Positions 1 through 6,672 of a DNA stretch of 7,758 nt are shown piece by piece. Numbering within the stretch: position 1 is the stretch's first letter; every line of letters starts with the position of its first letter. The notes below the pieces were generated by a model. The model had not been told where the DNA came from, did no database searches, and saw only the letters and a list, made by a program, of their open reading frames with translations. Both the position numbers and the translations under genes were made by a program. The DNA comes from Clostridia bacterium (GTDB lineage Bacteria; Bacillota; Clostridia; Oscillospirales; CAG-272): assembly GCA_017629395.1 (NCBI GenBank), contig JAGBXH010000477.1, forward strand, positions 1 through 7,758, written 5' to 3'.

Positions 1-447
1 GACGTAATCCACAGCTGCCAGCATGCCGTTTTCAATGGAGGCTGCAAGGGTGAGCTTGTTGCCCTCGCGCTTGACGGCATAGCCGTTGTAGCCGATCTTG
101 TCCGCGTCAAAGCCTGCCTCTGCGGGCTTGCCGCAAATCAGAATCTCGCACTCGGTGCGTGCGCTCTCATCCCTGTTGAGAGTGAGTGTCACGCCGGTAG
201 CAGCCTCGATCTTGGCAATCAGCGTTTCTGCGCACTTGCGCTCCCATACGGTTGCGTTTTCGGGCAGGTAAACGGTGTAGCTTGCAAGTGCGTTTGGGTC
301 AATGGTTTCTTGGGTTTGTTGTTCGGTCGTTGCCTCGGAGTCGTTGCTCGTTTCGTCTGTGGGCGGGGTGTCGGGGGTGTTGCATGCAAACATGGTCAGC
401 GTCAAGAGCATGCAAAGACCCAGCAATGCCAATAAGCGAATCTTCAT
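1..447 (-). CDS. Partial lipoprotein with probable GH20b-like N-terminal domain
   Basis: The first 149 codons of a secreted lipoprotein are visible; the rest lies beyond the left edge. The protein starts MKIRLLALLGLCMLLTLTMF and then AC. The hydrophobic segment ends in a slightly atypical lipobox (MFAC, Cys22), so it is probably exported and lipid-anchored. A Pro/Thr/Ser/Glu/Gln-rich linker follows (about residues 23-50). After it comes a compact domain beginning YTVYLPENATVWERKCAETL and including ATGVTLTL, ECEILICGKP and a GYAVKREGNKLTLAAS strand pair. That pattern resembles the small alpha/beta domain found ahead of catalytic modules in alpha-glucuronidase, GH20 and DUF4838-type proteins, where the usual ILIG appears here as ILICG. 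The family match is from memory of the pattern, and no catalytic part is visible. The start is supported by an AAAGGA ribosome site at 457-462. It lies 57 bases downstream of the PrsA-like gene and may be co-transcribed with it. Confidence 0.75.
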   Translation of the reverse strand, partial: MKIRLLALLGLCMLLTLTMFACNTPDTPPTDETSNDSEATTEQQTQETIDPNALASYTVYLPENATVWERKCAETLIAKIEAATGVTLTLNRDESARTECEILICGKPAEAGFDADKIGYNGYAVKREGNKLTLAASIENGMLAAVDYV

Positions 448-480
448 AAGTAACGTCCTTTCCGTAATGAGTGGGTGTGG

Positions 481-500
481 GGCAGGGGCTTGCTCCTGCC
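481..500 (-). other. GC-rich hairpin just after the PrsA-like gene
   Basis: A 20-base near-perfect palindrome (GGCAGGGGC, TT, then GCTCCTGCC on the plus strand) begins 4 bases past the stop codon of the 505-1821 gene and ends about 33 bases before the next start codon. Its arms pair except for one position, which is a G-T wobble on the plus strand and an A-C mismatch on the minus strand. No T-tract follows in the direction of transcription, so it does not look like an intrinsic terminator. It may be a transcript-stabilising or processing hairpin between two lipoprotein genes. Confidence 0.4.
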
Positions 501-504
501 GTGC

Positions 505-1821
505 TTAATAATAATAATTTTTTCCGATCTCTTTCATGGGGGGGACGGTAGCAAGGATATCCTCGTCTACCGTGACCTTATCCATGTGCTCCTTGCAAAG
601 CTTCATGAACATGTCCTCGATCAGCCCTGCGGTAAAGCCCTCGAACCAGTCCTTGTTGTCCTTATCTGCGTAGGCACCCTTGTCCACGGGGTATTTCATG
701 ACTACGTGATAGCCGTAGTCGGATTCCACCAGGGCGGTCTCTCCTACCTCCATATCTCCAAGTGCCTCTACAATGCTTTCTAAGTAGGGGTAGGAGGCAT
801 AATTGGCAGGATCGTTGTACAGATAGTAGCCGTTTTCATAGGTCTGTGCGTCCTCGTCCTCGCCTCGCTGCTCCATAAAGATCTCAAAGGCGTCGTATTC
901 GCCTGCGGGAATCTTGTCAAGAATGGTGTTTGCTTCCTTTTTGATCTCGGCAAGCTCCTCTTTGGAGTAGTCACCTACGATGGGCTGACCGTCCTTGTCG
1001 AATACGAACGCGGTATTGCCGTTTTTCTTGTCGTAGGCGATCTTGCCGTCCTCGGTAAAGTAGACCTCGTAGCCGTCCTTGTCCTTTACGACGTTTCCGT
1101 CCTTGTCCGTTTTGGTCTTGCCGTTTTCCTTATCGTAGCACACGATCTTGTTGCCAAGCGAATTTTCGGTATAGTAAATATCGTCGCCGTTGGCGTCGGT
1201 CTCGCAAACGTAGTAGTAGGAGGCAAGGAACACCTGCTTGAAGCGCACGTAATTTTCGCGGCAGTATTCGTCCTTGACGTTGTCTGCGATCTTGTCGGCG
1301 TCCTTTCCGTACAAGTGCACCTTGAGTGCGTCTATCTTGGCTTCCATGACGTAGGTCGCGCGCAGAATGTCGTAATTGACGCCAAACTCGGAGAGCACCT
1401 GGTTAAATGCCGTCTTGGAGCCGTCGCCGTCGTAATCCACGTATTCGGCAAGCTCTGCGTCAATGGCGTTCAGCGTTTCCTTGGGCAGCGTCAGCCCATA
1501 TACCTTATCGTGCAGGTAAACGCCAATGGCGTAGGTCTTGGCATTTTCCAAAATCGACTCGCGCAGATACTGCTCATAGGTGGTGTTGTCGCTGTCCACA
1601 ATGTTGGTCCAGAAGCCTTCTTTATCAATGGCAAGTCCCTCGGATCTTGCCAGAGCGCCCTTCATGCGTGAGAGCAGCAGCTCGTAGGTGTTGACCGAGA
1701 GCTTGACCCCCTCGATCTCCAAAAGCGTTTTGCCGTTTTTGCCCGAGCAGCCCGCCAAAAGGGGGAGACAGAGCACAAGGGTCAGAAGCAGCAGGAGTAT
1801 TTTGACTGTAAAACGTTTCAT
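505..1821 (-). CDS. PrsA/SurA-like lipoprotein with parvulin-type PPIase domain
   Basis: A 438-residue predicted extracytoplasmic foldase, anchored to the outer face of the membrane and helping exported proteins fold. The signal peptide is a classic lipoprotein type: basic MKRFTVK, a long Leu-rich core, then LAGC with Cys25 as the lipidation site. Residues 35-190 are a helical SurA/PrsA-type chaperone region. The parvulin domain begins near 192 (VRFKQVFLASYYY) and resumes near 285-378, with NGYYLYND, a LGDMEVGETALVESDYGYHV segment and the conserved YGYH (His372). Between the halves, about residues 207-283 form a Tyr/Asp/Gly/Lys-rich insertion of short repeats (DKDGNVVK, DKDGYEVYF, TEDGKIAY, DKKNG). 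The His expected in the first parvulin strand is replaced (FKQVF), so isomerase activity is uncertain. The start has an AAAGGA site at 1830-1835, spacing 8. It lies 43 bases after mfd, a common clostridial order. I am confident of the foldase family, less so of catalysis. Confidence 0.85.
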   Translation of the reverse strand: MKRFTVKILLLLLTLVLCLPLLAGCSGKNGKTLLEIEGVKLSVNTYELLLSRMKGALARSEGLAIDKEGFWTNIVDSDNTTYEQYLRESILENAKTYAIGVYLHDKVYGLTLPKETLNAIDAELAEYVDYDGDGSKTAFNQVLSEFGVNYDILRATYVMEAKIDALKVHLYGKDADKIADNVKDEYCRENYVRFKQVFLASYYYVCETDANGDDIYYTENSLGNKIVCYDKENGKTKTDKDGNVVKDKDGYEVYFTEDGKIAYDKKNGNTAFVFDKDGQPIVGDYSKEELAEIKKEANTILDKIPAGEYDAFEIFMEQRGEDEDAQTYENGYYLYNDPANYASYPYLESIVEALGDMEVGETALVESDYGYHVVMKYPVDKGAYADKDNKDWFEGFTAGLIEDMFMKLCKEHMDKVTVDEDILATVPPMKEIGKNYYY

Positions 1822-1864
1822 AGCGTCATTCCTTTACTTTTTTACTACTTACATTATACCGCAT

Positions 1865-4800
1865 TCAATCCTCGGATTGTTTGCTAAGTTCCGTATATTT
1901 TACGAACATTTTATGAATAAGGCGCAAGGCGTTCTCCTTTTCCTTGAGCCTGAGCACGATGTGCGGCTCACCCGAGAGCACCATTTTGAGTCTGCCGCCC
2001 AAAAGACGGGAAAGGTCTGCCCAGACGTCGTAGCGGAATTTGTTCGGGTAGAGGGCGATCGTGCTGCCGTCCTGACGGATCTGCCTGATGTCGGAGGCAA
2101 CGCCCTCTGCACGGATGAGTGCCACGTAAAGCAGATTTTCTGCCTGCACGGGCAGGTCTCCGTAGCGGTCAAGCAGCTCGTCTGCAATGTCGTCGCGGTC
2201 GTATTCGTTTTCGATCAGGGCGATGCGCTTGTAAAGTGCCATGCGCTGCGAGGGCGTGCGCACGTAGGAGTCGGGCAGGTAGGCGTCGTAATCCAGGGAG
2301 ACGGAGCACTCCGGCTTTTGCTCGGGCACCTCGCCCTTTTCCTCCAGCACCGCGCTGCTGAGCAGCTTGATGTACATGTCGTATCCCACCGCGTCCATGT
2401 GTCCGTGCTGCTCTGCGCCGAGCAGATTGCCCGCACCGCGGATCTCCATGTCGCGCAAGGCGATCTTGAAGCCCGCACCGAACTCTGCGTAGTCGCGGAT
2501 CGCCTCCAGACGCTTTTGCGCGATCTCGGGCAGGGCGCGACCGATGGGGTAAGTGAAGTATGCGTATGCGCGGCGTGCGCTGCGTCCGATGCGCCCGCGC
2601 AGCTGATGCAGCTGGGAAAGGCCTAACCTGTGTGCGTTGTCTACGATCAGGGTATTGGCATTGGGCACGTCCACGCCGGTTTCAATGATGGTGGTGCTGA
2701 CCAATATATCGATCTCGCCGCGTATCATCTTTTCCCAAATGTCCTCTAAGGTGTCCTTGTCCATTTTGCCGTGCGCGACCGTGATGCGTGCGTCGGGAAT
2801 TTGCTTTGACAGATCAGCGGCAACGCGGTCAATGCTTTCCACAAAGTTGTGCAGATAGAAGACCTGACCGCCGCGGCGCAGCTCCTTGCGAATGGCTTCG
2901 AGAATGATCAGCGGCTCGTGCTCCAGCACGTAGGTCTGCACGGGCAGGCGGTTGCCGGGTGCTTGGTCAAGCACCGAGATGTCGCGTATGCCGCCCATTG
3001 CCATGTTGAGCGTACGGGGAATGGGGGTTGCGGAGAGCGAGAGTACGTCAATGTTTCCCGCGAGCTGCTTGAGCTTTTCCTTTTGCGCCACGCCAAAGCG
3101 TTGCTCCTCGTCCACGATCAGAAGTCCGAGATCCTTGAATTTGACGTCCTTGCCCAAGAGGCGGTGCGTTCCGATGATCATATCAAGGTCGCCTCGCTCA
3201 AGTCTGCGCAAAATCTGCTCCTGCTGCTTGGGCGTGCGGAAGCGGGAGACCATATCAATATTCACGCCAAAGGCGCGCATGCGCGCGGTGGCGGTCTGGA
3301 AATGCTGCAGGGCAAGAATGGTGGTGGGCACCAAAAGTGCTACCTGCTTGCCGCCCATGATTGCCTTGTAGGCGGCACGGAAGGCAACCTCGGTCTTGCC
3401 GTAGCCTACGTCGCCGCATAAGAGGCGATCCATGGGAACGGGTTTCTCCATGTCGCGCTTGATGTCCTCGGCAGCGTCCAGCTGGCTGTCTGTTTCGCTG
3501 TAGGCAAAGGCAGCTTCAAAGTCGCGCTGGAAATCCTCATCTGCGGGGAAGGCGTGCCCCTTGACGCGCATGCGCTGGGCGTAAAGCTGTATGAGCTCCT
3601 TTGCCATGTCCTTGACGGCTGCCTTGGCACGCGCCTTGGATTTTTGCCAGCTGTCCGTACCGAATTTGGAGAGCTTGACCGTGCCGTCCTCGGCGCGTGC
3701 ACCGATGTATTTGGAGACCATGTCCAGCTTTTCAACGGGAATATACAGCTTGTCGGCACCTGCGTATTTGATGCCGATGTAATCACGCTTGACGCCCGAG
3801 GTGCTCAGCGTTTCAATGCCGGTGTAAATACCGATACCGTGGGTCTCGTGTACTACGTAATCGCCCTCGGTCAGATCTGCATAGGAGAGAATGGCAGCCG
3901 TGCCGTCGCGTTGCTTTTTCTTGCGTGCAGGCTTGGCTTGCACGGAAAGCGTGGCGGTCTTGCCGTCGGGATTGGTGGAGAGCAGGGCAATGCGGGGCGT
4001 AAACAGCTCGTATCCGAACAAAAAGCTGCGCCATATGATGAAGACCTCGTCCTTTTTCAGCTCGGACGCAGAGAAGGTGCGCTTTTCGGATTCCACAACC
4101 GTGTCAAAGCCGTGATCCGAGAGCATTTCGGAAAGGTTTTTGGCAGCGGTCTCGTTTTCGGTCATGACCGCCGTGCGATAGCCGCCGCGCATATATCCCG
4201 TCAGATCTTCGCACAGCAGCTGGAAATTCTCGGCATAGGAGACGAGGTGGCGCGTACGGAAGCCGAATATGCCGCCCAATCGCTTGCCCGACATGCCGTA
4301 GGAAAGGGAGTCCACGTGCACGGTCACGCCGCTGTCCAAGAAACGCTCGAATTCTGCCTGCGGCTTATGGTATTCGGCGTACGTGCCCGAAATCGTGCCT
4401 GCCTCCACAAGCTCTGTCACGGTCTGATTCATTTGCCAAACGGCAGCCTTGAGGCGATCGTTGACTGCGGAGGTGGAGCGCACCAATATCAGCGGCTTGC
4501 GGTCAAAGTAATCGATCAGAGCCTGCTTTTCGGGGTATATTAAGGAGATGTATTTATCAATAAAGTGCAGGTCTGCAATGCCGCACGCACCGTCGCCGTT
4601 GCCCAGTGCAGCAAGCTCGGCAGAGAGGGTCTGTCGTGCGTCATCGTCACGGCAGGTGCGCAGTCTGTCCTTAATGGCTTTTGCCATAGCGGCACGGGAG
4701 TCGGCGCTGCACAGAATCTCGCGGGCAGGGGGAAGAGAGGCAGAGGTAATGGACGCGATGGTGCGCTGGGAGTCAATGTCAAAGAAGACCATGCGGTCGA

Positions 4801-5452
4801 TCTCGTCGTCAAAGAGCTCAATGCGCAAGGGGTGCGCTCCCTCAATCTGCTTGCCGTCCTCGCTTACAAAGGTGCCGATGGGAGGATAGACGTCCACAAT
4901 GCCGCCGCGGCGGGCAAACTGCCCTGCGCCGTCCACCATATCCACGCGGGCGTATCCTGCTTCCACAAGGCGTCGGGAGAGGTCGTCCGGATCAATGCGG
5001 GTATCAAAATCCAGGGTCAGGGTAGCGTCCAGCAGGCGATCTGCGGGAACGGTGTAGCCAAGCATGGCATCCGGGGTGGTAATGACCGCGTCAAAAGCCC
5101 CCGAAAGAATACCGGAGAGCACGCGAATGCGCTCGTGCTCGTATTCATGCGAGGCGGAGATGTTATAAAAGGTAAGATCGCGCACGGGGTAAAAGGCGGC
5201 TGTAATGCCAAAGAGCGCAAGCATGTCACTTACGCGCAGGCACTCCTTTTCCTCGGAGCACACGATCAGCGGGGGAGTGGGGGAGAGGGAAGCGGTATCC
5301 TGCAGAAGCGCGGTGATGAACGCATCGGAAGCACCCTCGCAAAGCCCGTTGGCGAGCAGAGGGAGGGGCTTGTCGCGAAAGCCGCGCTTGACGGCAGCAA
5401 GCAGCTGCCCGTATTCGCCGTCCTGACGAACGGCATCGATCAGTAAGCTCAT
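1865..5452 (-). CDS. mfd: Transcription-repair coupling factor Mfd
   Basis: A full-length 1195-residue Mfd (family about 1150-1200). It is a cytoplasmic ATP-driven DNA translocase that pushes or removes RNA polymerase stalled at lesions and recruits the UvrAB excision machinery. Residues 1-235 are the UvrB-like module with a degenerate first helicase motif; GQFARRGGIVDVYPP (177-191) and PLRIELFDDEID (208-219) are typical. The RNA-polymerase-interacting CarD-like domain begins at 524 (YADLTEGDYVVHETHGIGIY) and runs to about 590. The RecG-like translocase follows, with Walker A GDVGYGKT (680-687), Walker B DEEQ (781-784), SATP motif III (807-810) and arginine-finger motif QLRGRIGRS (950-958). 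The C-terminal TRCF domain is near 1050-1140 (LDYDAYLPDSYVRTPSQRM). All motor residues look intact. The start is supported by a GAAGGA site at 5459-5464. No clear promoter is visible just upstream; it may depend on transcription from pth or from within the repeat region. The stop codon sits in a small palindrome (1866-1879). Confidence 0.98.
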   Translation of the reverse strand: MSLLIDAVRQDGEYGQLLAAVKRGFRDKPLPLLANGLCEGASDAFITALLQDTASLSPTPPLIVCSEEKECLRVSDMLALFGITAAFYPVRDLTFYNISASHEYEHERIRVLSGILSGAFDAVITTPDAMLGYTVPADRLLDATLTLDFDTRIDPDDLSRRLVEAGYARVDMVDGAGQFARRGGIVDVYPPIGTFVSEDGKQIEGAHPLRIELFDDEIDRMVFFDIDSQRTIASITSASLPPAREILCSADSRAAMAKAIKDRLRTCRDDDARQTLSAELAALGNGDGACGIADLHFIDKYISLIYPEKQALIDYFDRKPLILVRSTSAVNDRLKAAVWQMNQTVTELVEAGTISGTYAEYHKPQAEFERFLDSGVTVHVDSLSYGMSGKRLGGIFGFRTRHLVSYAENFQLLCEDLTGYMRGGYRTAVMTENETAAKNLSEMLSDHGFDTVVESEKRTFSASELKKDEVFIIWRSFLFGYELFTPRIALLSTNPDGKTATLSVQAKPARKKKQRDGTAAILSYADLTEGDYVVHETHGIGIYTGIETLSTSGVKRDYIGIKYAGADKLYIPVEKLDMVSKYIGARAEDGTVKLSKFGTDSWQKSKARAKAAVKDMAKELIQLYAQRMRVKGHAFPADEDFQRDFEAAFAYSETDSQLDAAEDIKRDMEKPVPMDRLLCGDVGYGKTEVAFRAAYKAIMGGKQVALLVPTTILALQHFQTATARMRAFGVNIDMVSRFRTPKQQEQILRRLERGDLDMIIGTHRLLGKDVKFKDLGLLIVDEEQRFGVAQKEKLKQLAGNIDVLSLSATPIPRTLNMAMGGIRDISVLDQAPGNRLPVQTYVLEHEPLIILEAIRKELRRGGQVFYLHNFVESIDRVAADLSKQIPDARITVAHGKMDKDTLEDIWEKMIRGEIDILVSTTIIETGVDVPNANTLIVDNAHRLGLSQLHQLRGRIGRSARRAYAYFTYPIGRALPEIAQKRLEAIRDYAEFGAGFKIALRDMEIRGAGNLLGAEQHGHMDAVGYDMYIKLLSSAVLEEKGEVPEQKPECSVSLDYDAYLPDSYVRTPSQRMALYKRIALIENEYDRDDIADELLDRYGDLPVQAENLLYVALIRAEGVASDIRQIRQDGSTIALYPNKFRYDVWADLSRLLGGRLKMVLSGEPHIVLRLKEKENALRLIHKMFVKYTELSKQSED

Positions 5453-5461
5453 AGTAAATCC

Positions 5462-5490
5462 TTCGGTTAAGTTATCAATTCGGTTAAGTT
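5462..5490 (-). repeat. Perfect 12-bp direct repeat upstream of mfd
   Basis: On the plus strand TTCGGTTAAGTT occurs at 5462-5473 and again at 5479-5490, a perfect 12-base repeat with a 17-base period. On the coding strand each reads AACTTAACCGAA, and the copy nearer the gene overlaps the mfd ribosome binding site (GAAGGA). It may be a small local duplication, or paired operator half-sites or RNA contact sites in the mfd leader. No known regulator site is recognised. Confidence 0.6.
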
Positions 5491-5498
5491 CAACTCAT

Positions 5499-5576
5499 GA
5501 AAGTTTTCGCCCGCCTTTTTCAAAAGGCGGCGGGGTCTTGGGGCAGCGCCCCGGGTCGCGCCCGCAGGCGCGAAAT
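5499..5576 (+). repeat. Left terminal arm of composite element, three hairpins
   Basis: This arm contains three consecutive perfect hairpins. They are CCGCCTTTT / AAAAGGCGG (5511-5530), GGGGC / GCCCC (5540-5552) and TCGCGCC / GGCGCGA (5556-5573). It is preceded by AAAGTTTT and is very GC-rich apart from the T/A core of the first hairpin. No T-tract follows any stem on either strand, so these are not ordinary intrinsic terminators. A fourth hairpin, ATTTGC-GAA-GCAAAT (5590-5604), follows just inside. Confidence 0.7.
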
Positions 5577-5667
5577 ATCTCGGCGTTTGATTTGCGAAGC
5601 AAATATGTTCTTCTTTGCGCCCGCGGTGCCAAAAAGAACGGAGAGGATTACCTCAATGTAATCAATT

Positions 5668-5797
5668 AATGTTTGTAGGGGAGGATATCATCCTCCCGCC
5701 AGTGTTAGATGCCGGTATCGACACCCCAACGGCTCACCGATGTGTTCGCTGGCGGGAGGATGAATTTGCTTGCAAATATTCCTCCCCTACAGACATT
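5668..5797. repeat. Central inverted repeat with nested hairpins
   Basis: Left arm 5668-5702 and right arm 5749-5797 are inverted copies. Both carry AATGT(T/C)TGTAGGGGAGGA at the outside and ATCCTCCCGCCAG at the inside. Each arm is also palindromic by itself: GGGAGGAT-ATC-ATCCTCCC in the left, and in the right a GGGAGGA / TCCTCCC stem interrupted by an inner ATTTGC-TT-GCAAAT hairpin. The DNA could therefore fold as one long stem or as separate hairpins on each side. The right arm is 14 bases longer because of the inner hairpin. Confidence 0.8.
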
Positions 5798-5821
5798 GGG
5801 GATTAGTTGACCGTTGGGGTG
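5722..5821. repeat. Interleaved 11-bp inverted repeat
   Basis: CACCCCAACGG at 5722-5732 is the exact reverse complement of CCGTTGGGGTG at 5811-5821. The left copy lies in the loop of the central inverted repeat and the right copy lies outside its right arm. The two pairings therefore interlock, a pseudoknot-like arrangement if transcribed. Confidence 0.6.
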
Positions 5822-5892
5822 GAGTGTGAGAAAATCGTTTCCGTTCTTTTTGAGCAAGGAGCTGCAAAAAGAACCAAAAACAGCGAGTAAGG

Positions 5893-5982
5893 GTTTCGCC
5901 CGTTGCGACGGGCGACCAAGGGCTGCGCGCCCTTGGATGGGCGGTCGCTTTTTGAAAAAAGCGACGTAAAAACTTTTCGAGA
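5893..5982 (-). repeat. Right terminal arm of composite element, three hairpins
   Basis: Three perfect hairpins occur: TCGCCCGT / ACGGGCGA (5896-5915), CCAAGGGC / GCCCTTGG (5916-5936) and GTCGCTTTTT / AAAAAGCGAC (5944-5965), followed by AAAAACTTTT. Read on the minus strand this repeats the module order of the left arm at 5499-5576 with different stem sequences. It starts about 23 bases past the pth stop codon, so pth transcripts would enter it. Confidence 0.7.
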
Positions 5983-6004
5983 GTGGGCGTCCATGTGGTG
6001 GCGG

Positions 6005-6646
6005 TTATTCCTTGTAGGTGTGGCTATTGCACTGCATCTGGGCGTCCTCGAATTTGCCGTTTACAAGCTTGACGATGCCTTCGTATGCCGTTTCAAAGCA
6101 GGAAAACAGCATCTTCTGCTCCTGCTTATTGAATTCCGAAAGCACCCAGTCCTTCATGTCAAAATCGGGATGCGGCTTTTTGCCCACGCCCATGCGCAGT
6201 CTGGGAAAATTCTCCGAGCCAAGTCGGAGAATAATGTTCTCCAGTCCCTTTTGTCCGCCCGCCGAGCCCTTGGCGCGCAGGCGCATGCGCCCCACGTCCA
6301 GGTTGACGTCGTCCGATAATACCAAAATCTTCTCGGGCGGGATCTTGTAAAAGTCCGATGCTTCCAAAACCGCTCTGCCCGAAAGATTCATAAAGGTCTG
6401 CGGCTTGACAAGCAGGCACTTCTTGCCACCAATGGTCGCTTCGCCCACCAAAGCCGAAAACTTGGCTCTGTTGATCTGCACCCCGCACTTTGCAGCAATG
6501 TAATCCATGCACAAAAATCCCGCGTTGTGACGCGTCAGCTCGTAGTCGCGTCCGGGGTTGCCAAGTCCTACGATCAGGTATTCCACGGGACCCGTGCTTG
6601 CCTGCTGTGATTCGATTTTCTTGAAAATATCAAAAATATTGCTCAT
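6005..6646 (-). CDS. pth: Peptidyl-tRNA hydrolase
   Basis: A 213-residue bacterial Pth, the cytoplasmic esterase that releases tRNA from peptidyl-tRNAs dropped by ribosomes. Family signatures are clear: YLIVGLGNPGRDYELTRHNA with Asn30 and catalytic His40, KPQTFMNLSG with Met86-Asn87, and LVLSDDVNLDVG with Asp112 matching the Asp that activates the catalytic His. These correspond to N10, H20, M67/N68 and D93 of the E. coli enzyme. The segment GSAGGQKGLENII has Gln132-Lys133 where most family members have His-Asn (H113-N114 in E. coli), so one substrate-contact Asn is absent. An N-terminal extension of about 20 residues precedes the core. The ATG is supported by AAAGGA at 6652-6657, spacing 5, and by a perfect promoter upstream. 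Pth next to mfd is a widespread Firmicutes arrangement, though here a repeat element separates them. Confidence 0.96.
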   Translation of the reverse strand: MSNIFDIFKKIESQQASTGPVEYLIVGLGNPGRDYELTRHNAGFLCMDYIAAKCGVQINRAKFSALVGEATIGGKKCLLVKPQTFMNLSGRAVLEASDFYKIPPEKILVLSDDVNLDVGRMRLRAKGSAGGQKGLENIILRLGSENFPRLRMGVGKKPHPDFDMKDWVLSEFNKQEQKMLFSCFETAYEGIVKLVNGKFEDAQMQCNSHTYKE

Positions 6647-6672
6647 ATGAATCCTTTCGCTCCAATGACCAT

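Larger units (their letters stand above)
5499..5982. repeat. Composite modular palindromic element (MITE/REP-like)
   Basis: About 480 bases between pth and mfd carry no convincing gene but form a large imperfect palindrome. Read inwards from either end the same modules appear in the same order, in inverted orientation. They are: (1) an AAAGTTTT edge (5500-5507; complement near 5970-5977); (2) a hairpin with a TTTTTCAAAA-type core (5511-5530; 5944-5965); (3) a GC hairpin (5540-5552; 5916-5936); (4) a TCGC..GCGA hairpin (5556-5573; 5896-5915); (5) a GTTCTT(C)TTTG / CAAAAAGAAC hairpin with a 12-base loop (5607-5639; 5843-5874); (6) a central inverted repeat with TGTAGGGGAGGA ends (5668-5797). 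Arm sequences differ between halves but stems stay paired, as expected of diverged copies under structural constraint. No target-site duplication is evident at the edges. The style resembles dispersed non-coding repeats of Clostridia; mobility is inferred, not shown. Confidence 0.7.

Noticed and set aside
129..1440. DYDGDGSK in the foldase (residues 129-136) as an EF-hand or dockerin calcium loop
   Set aside because: The last ligand position is Asn instead of Glu or Asp, there is no paired second loop, and it lies in the helical chaperone region.
1853..1858. TATAAT on the minus strand between mfd and the foldase gene
   Set aside because: The -10 match is perfect but there is no TG extension and no acceptable -35 at 16-18 bases, so an internal promoter is only possible, not supported.
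1866..1879. CAATCC-TC-GGATTG palindrome at the mfd stop codon as a terminator
   Set aside because: The stem is short and no T-tract directly follows it; the next gene begins only 43 bases on, favouring read-through.
1688..5446. Long plus-strand open frames opposite mfd (about 312, 329 and 293 codons)
   Set aside because: They are antisense to a clearly conserved Mfd, have no recognisable motifs and arise from the GC-rich codon pattern of the real gene.
5499..5982. CRISPR array or complete insertion sequence between pth and mfd
   Set aside because: The repeats are inverted rather than regularly spaced direct repeats, there is no transposase gene, and no target-site duplication is visible at the edges.
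5615..5994. Short open frames inside the composite repeat on both strands
   Set aside because: They cross the hairpins and inverted repeats, have no ribosome binding sites, and their translations look like repeat sequence rather than protein.
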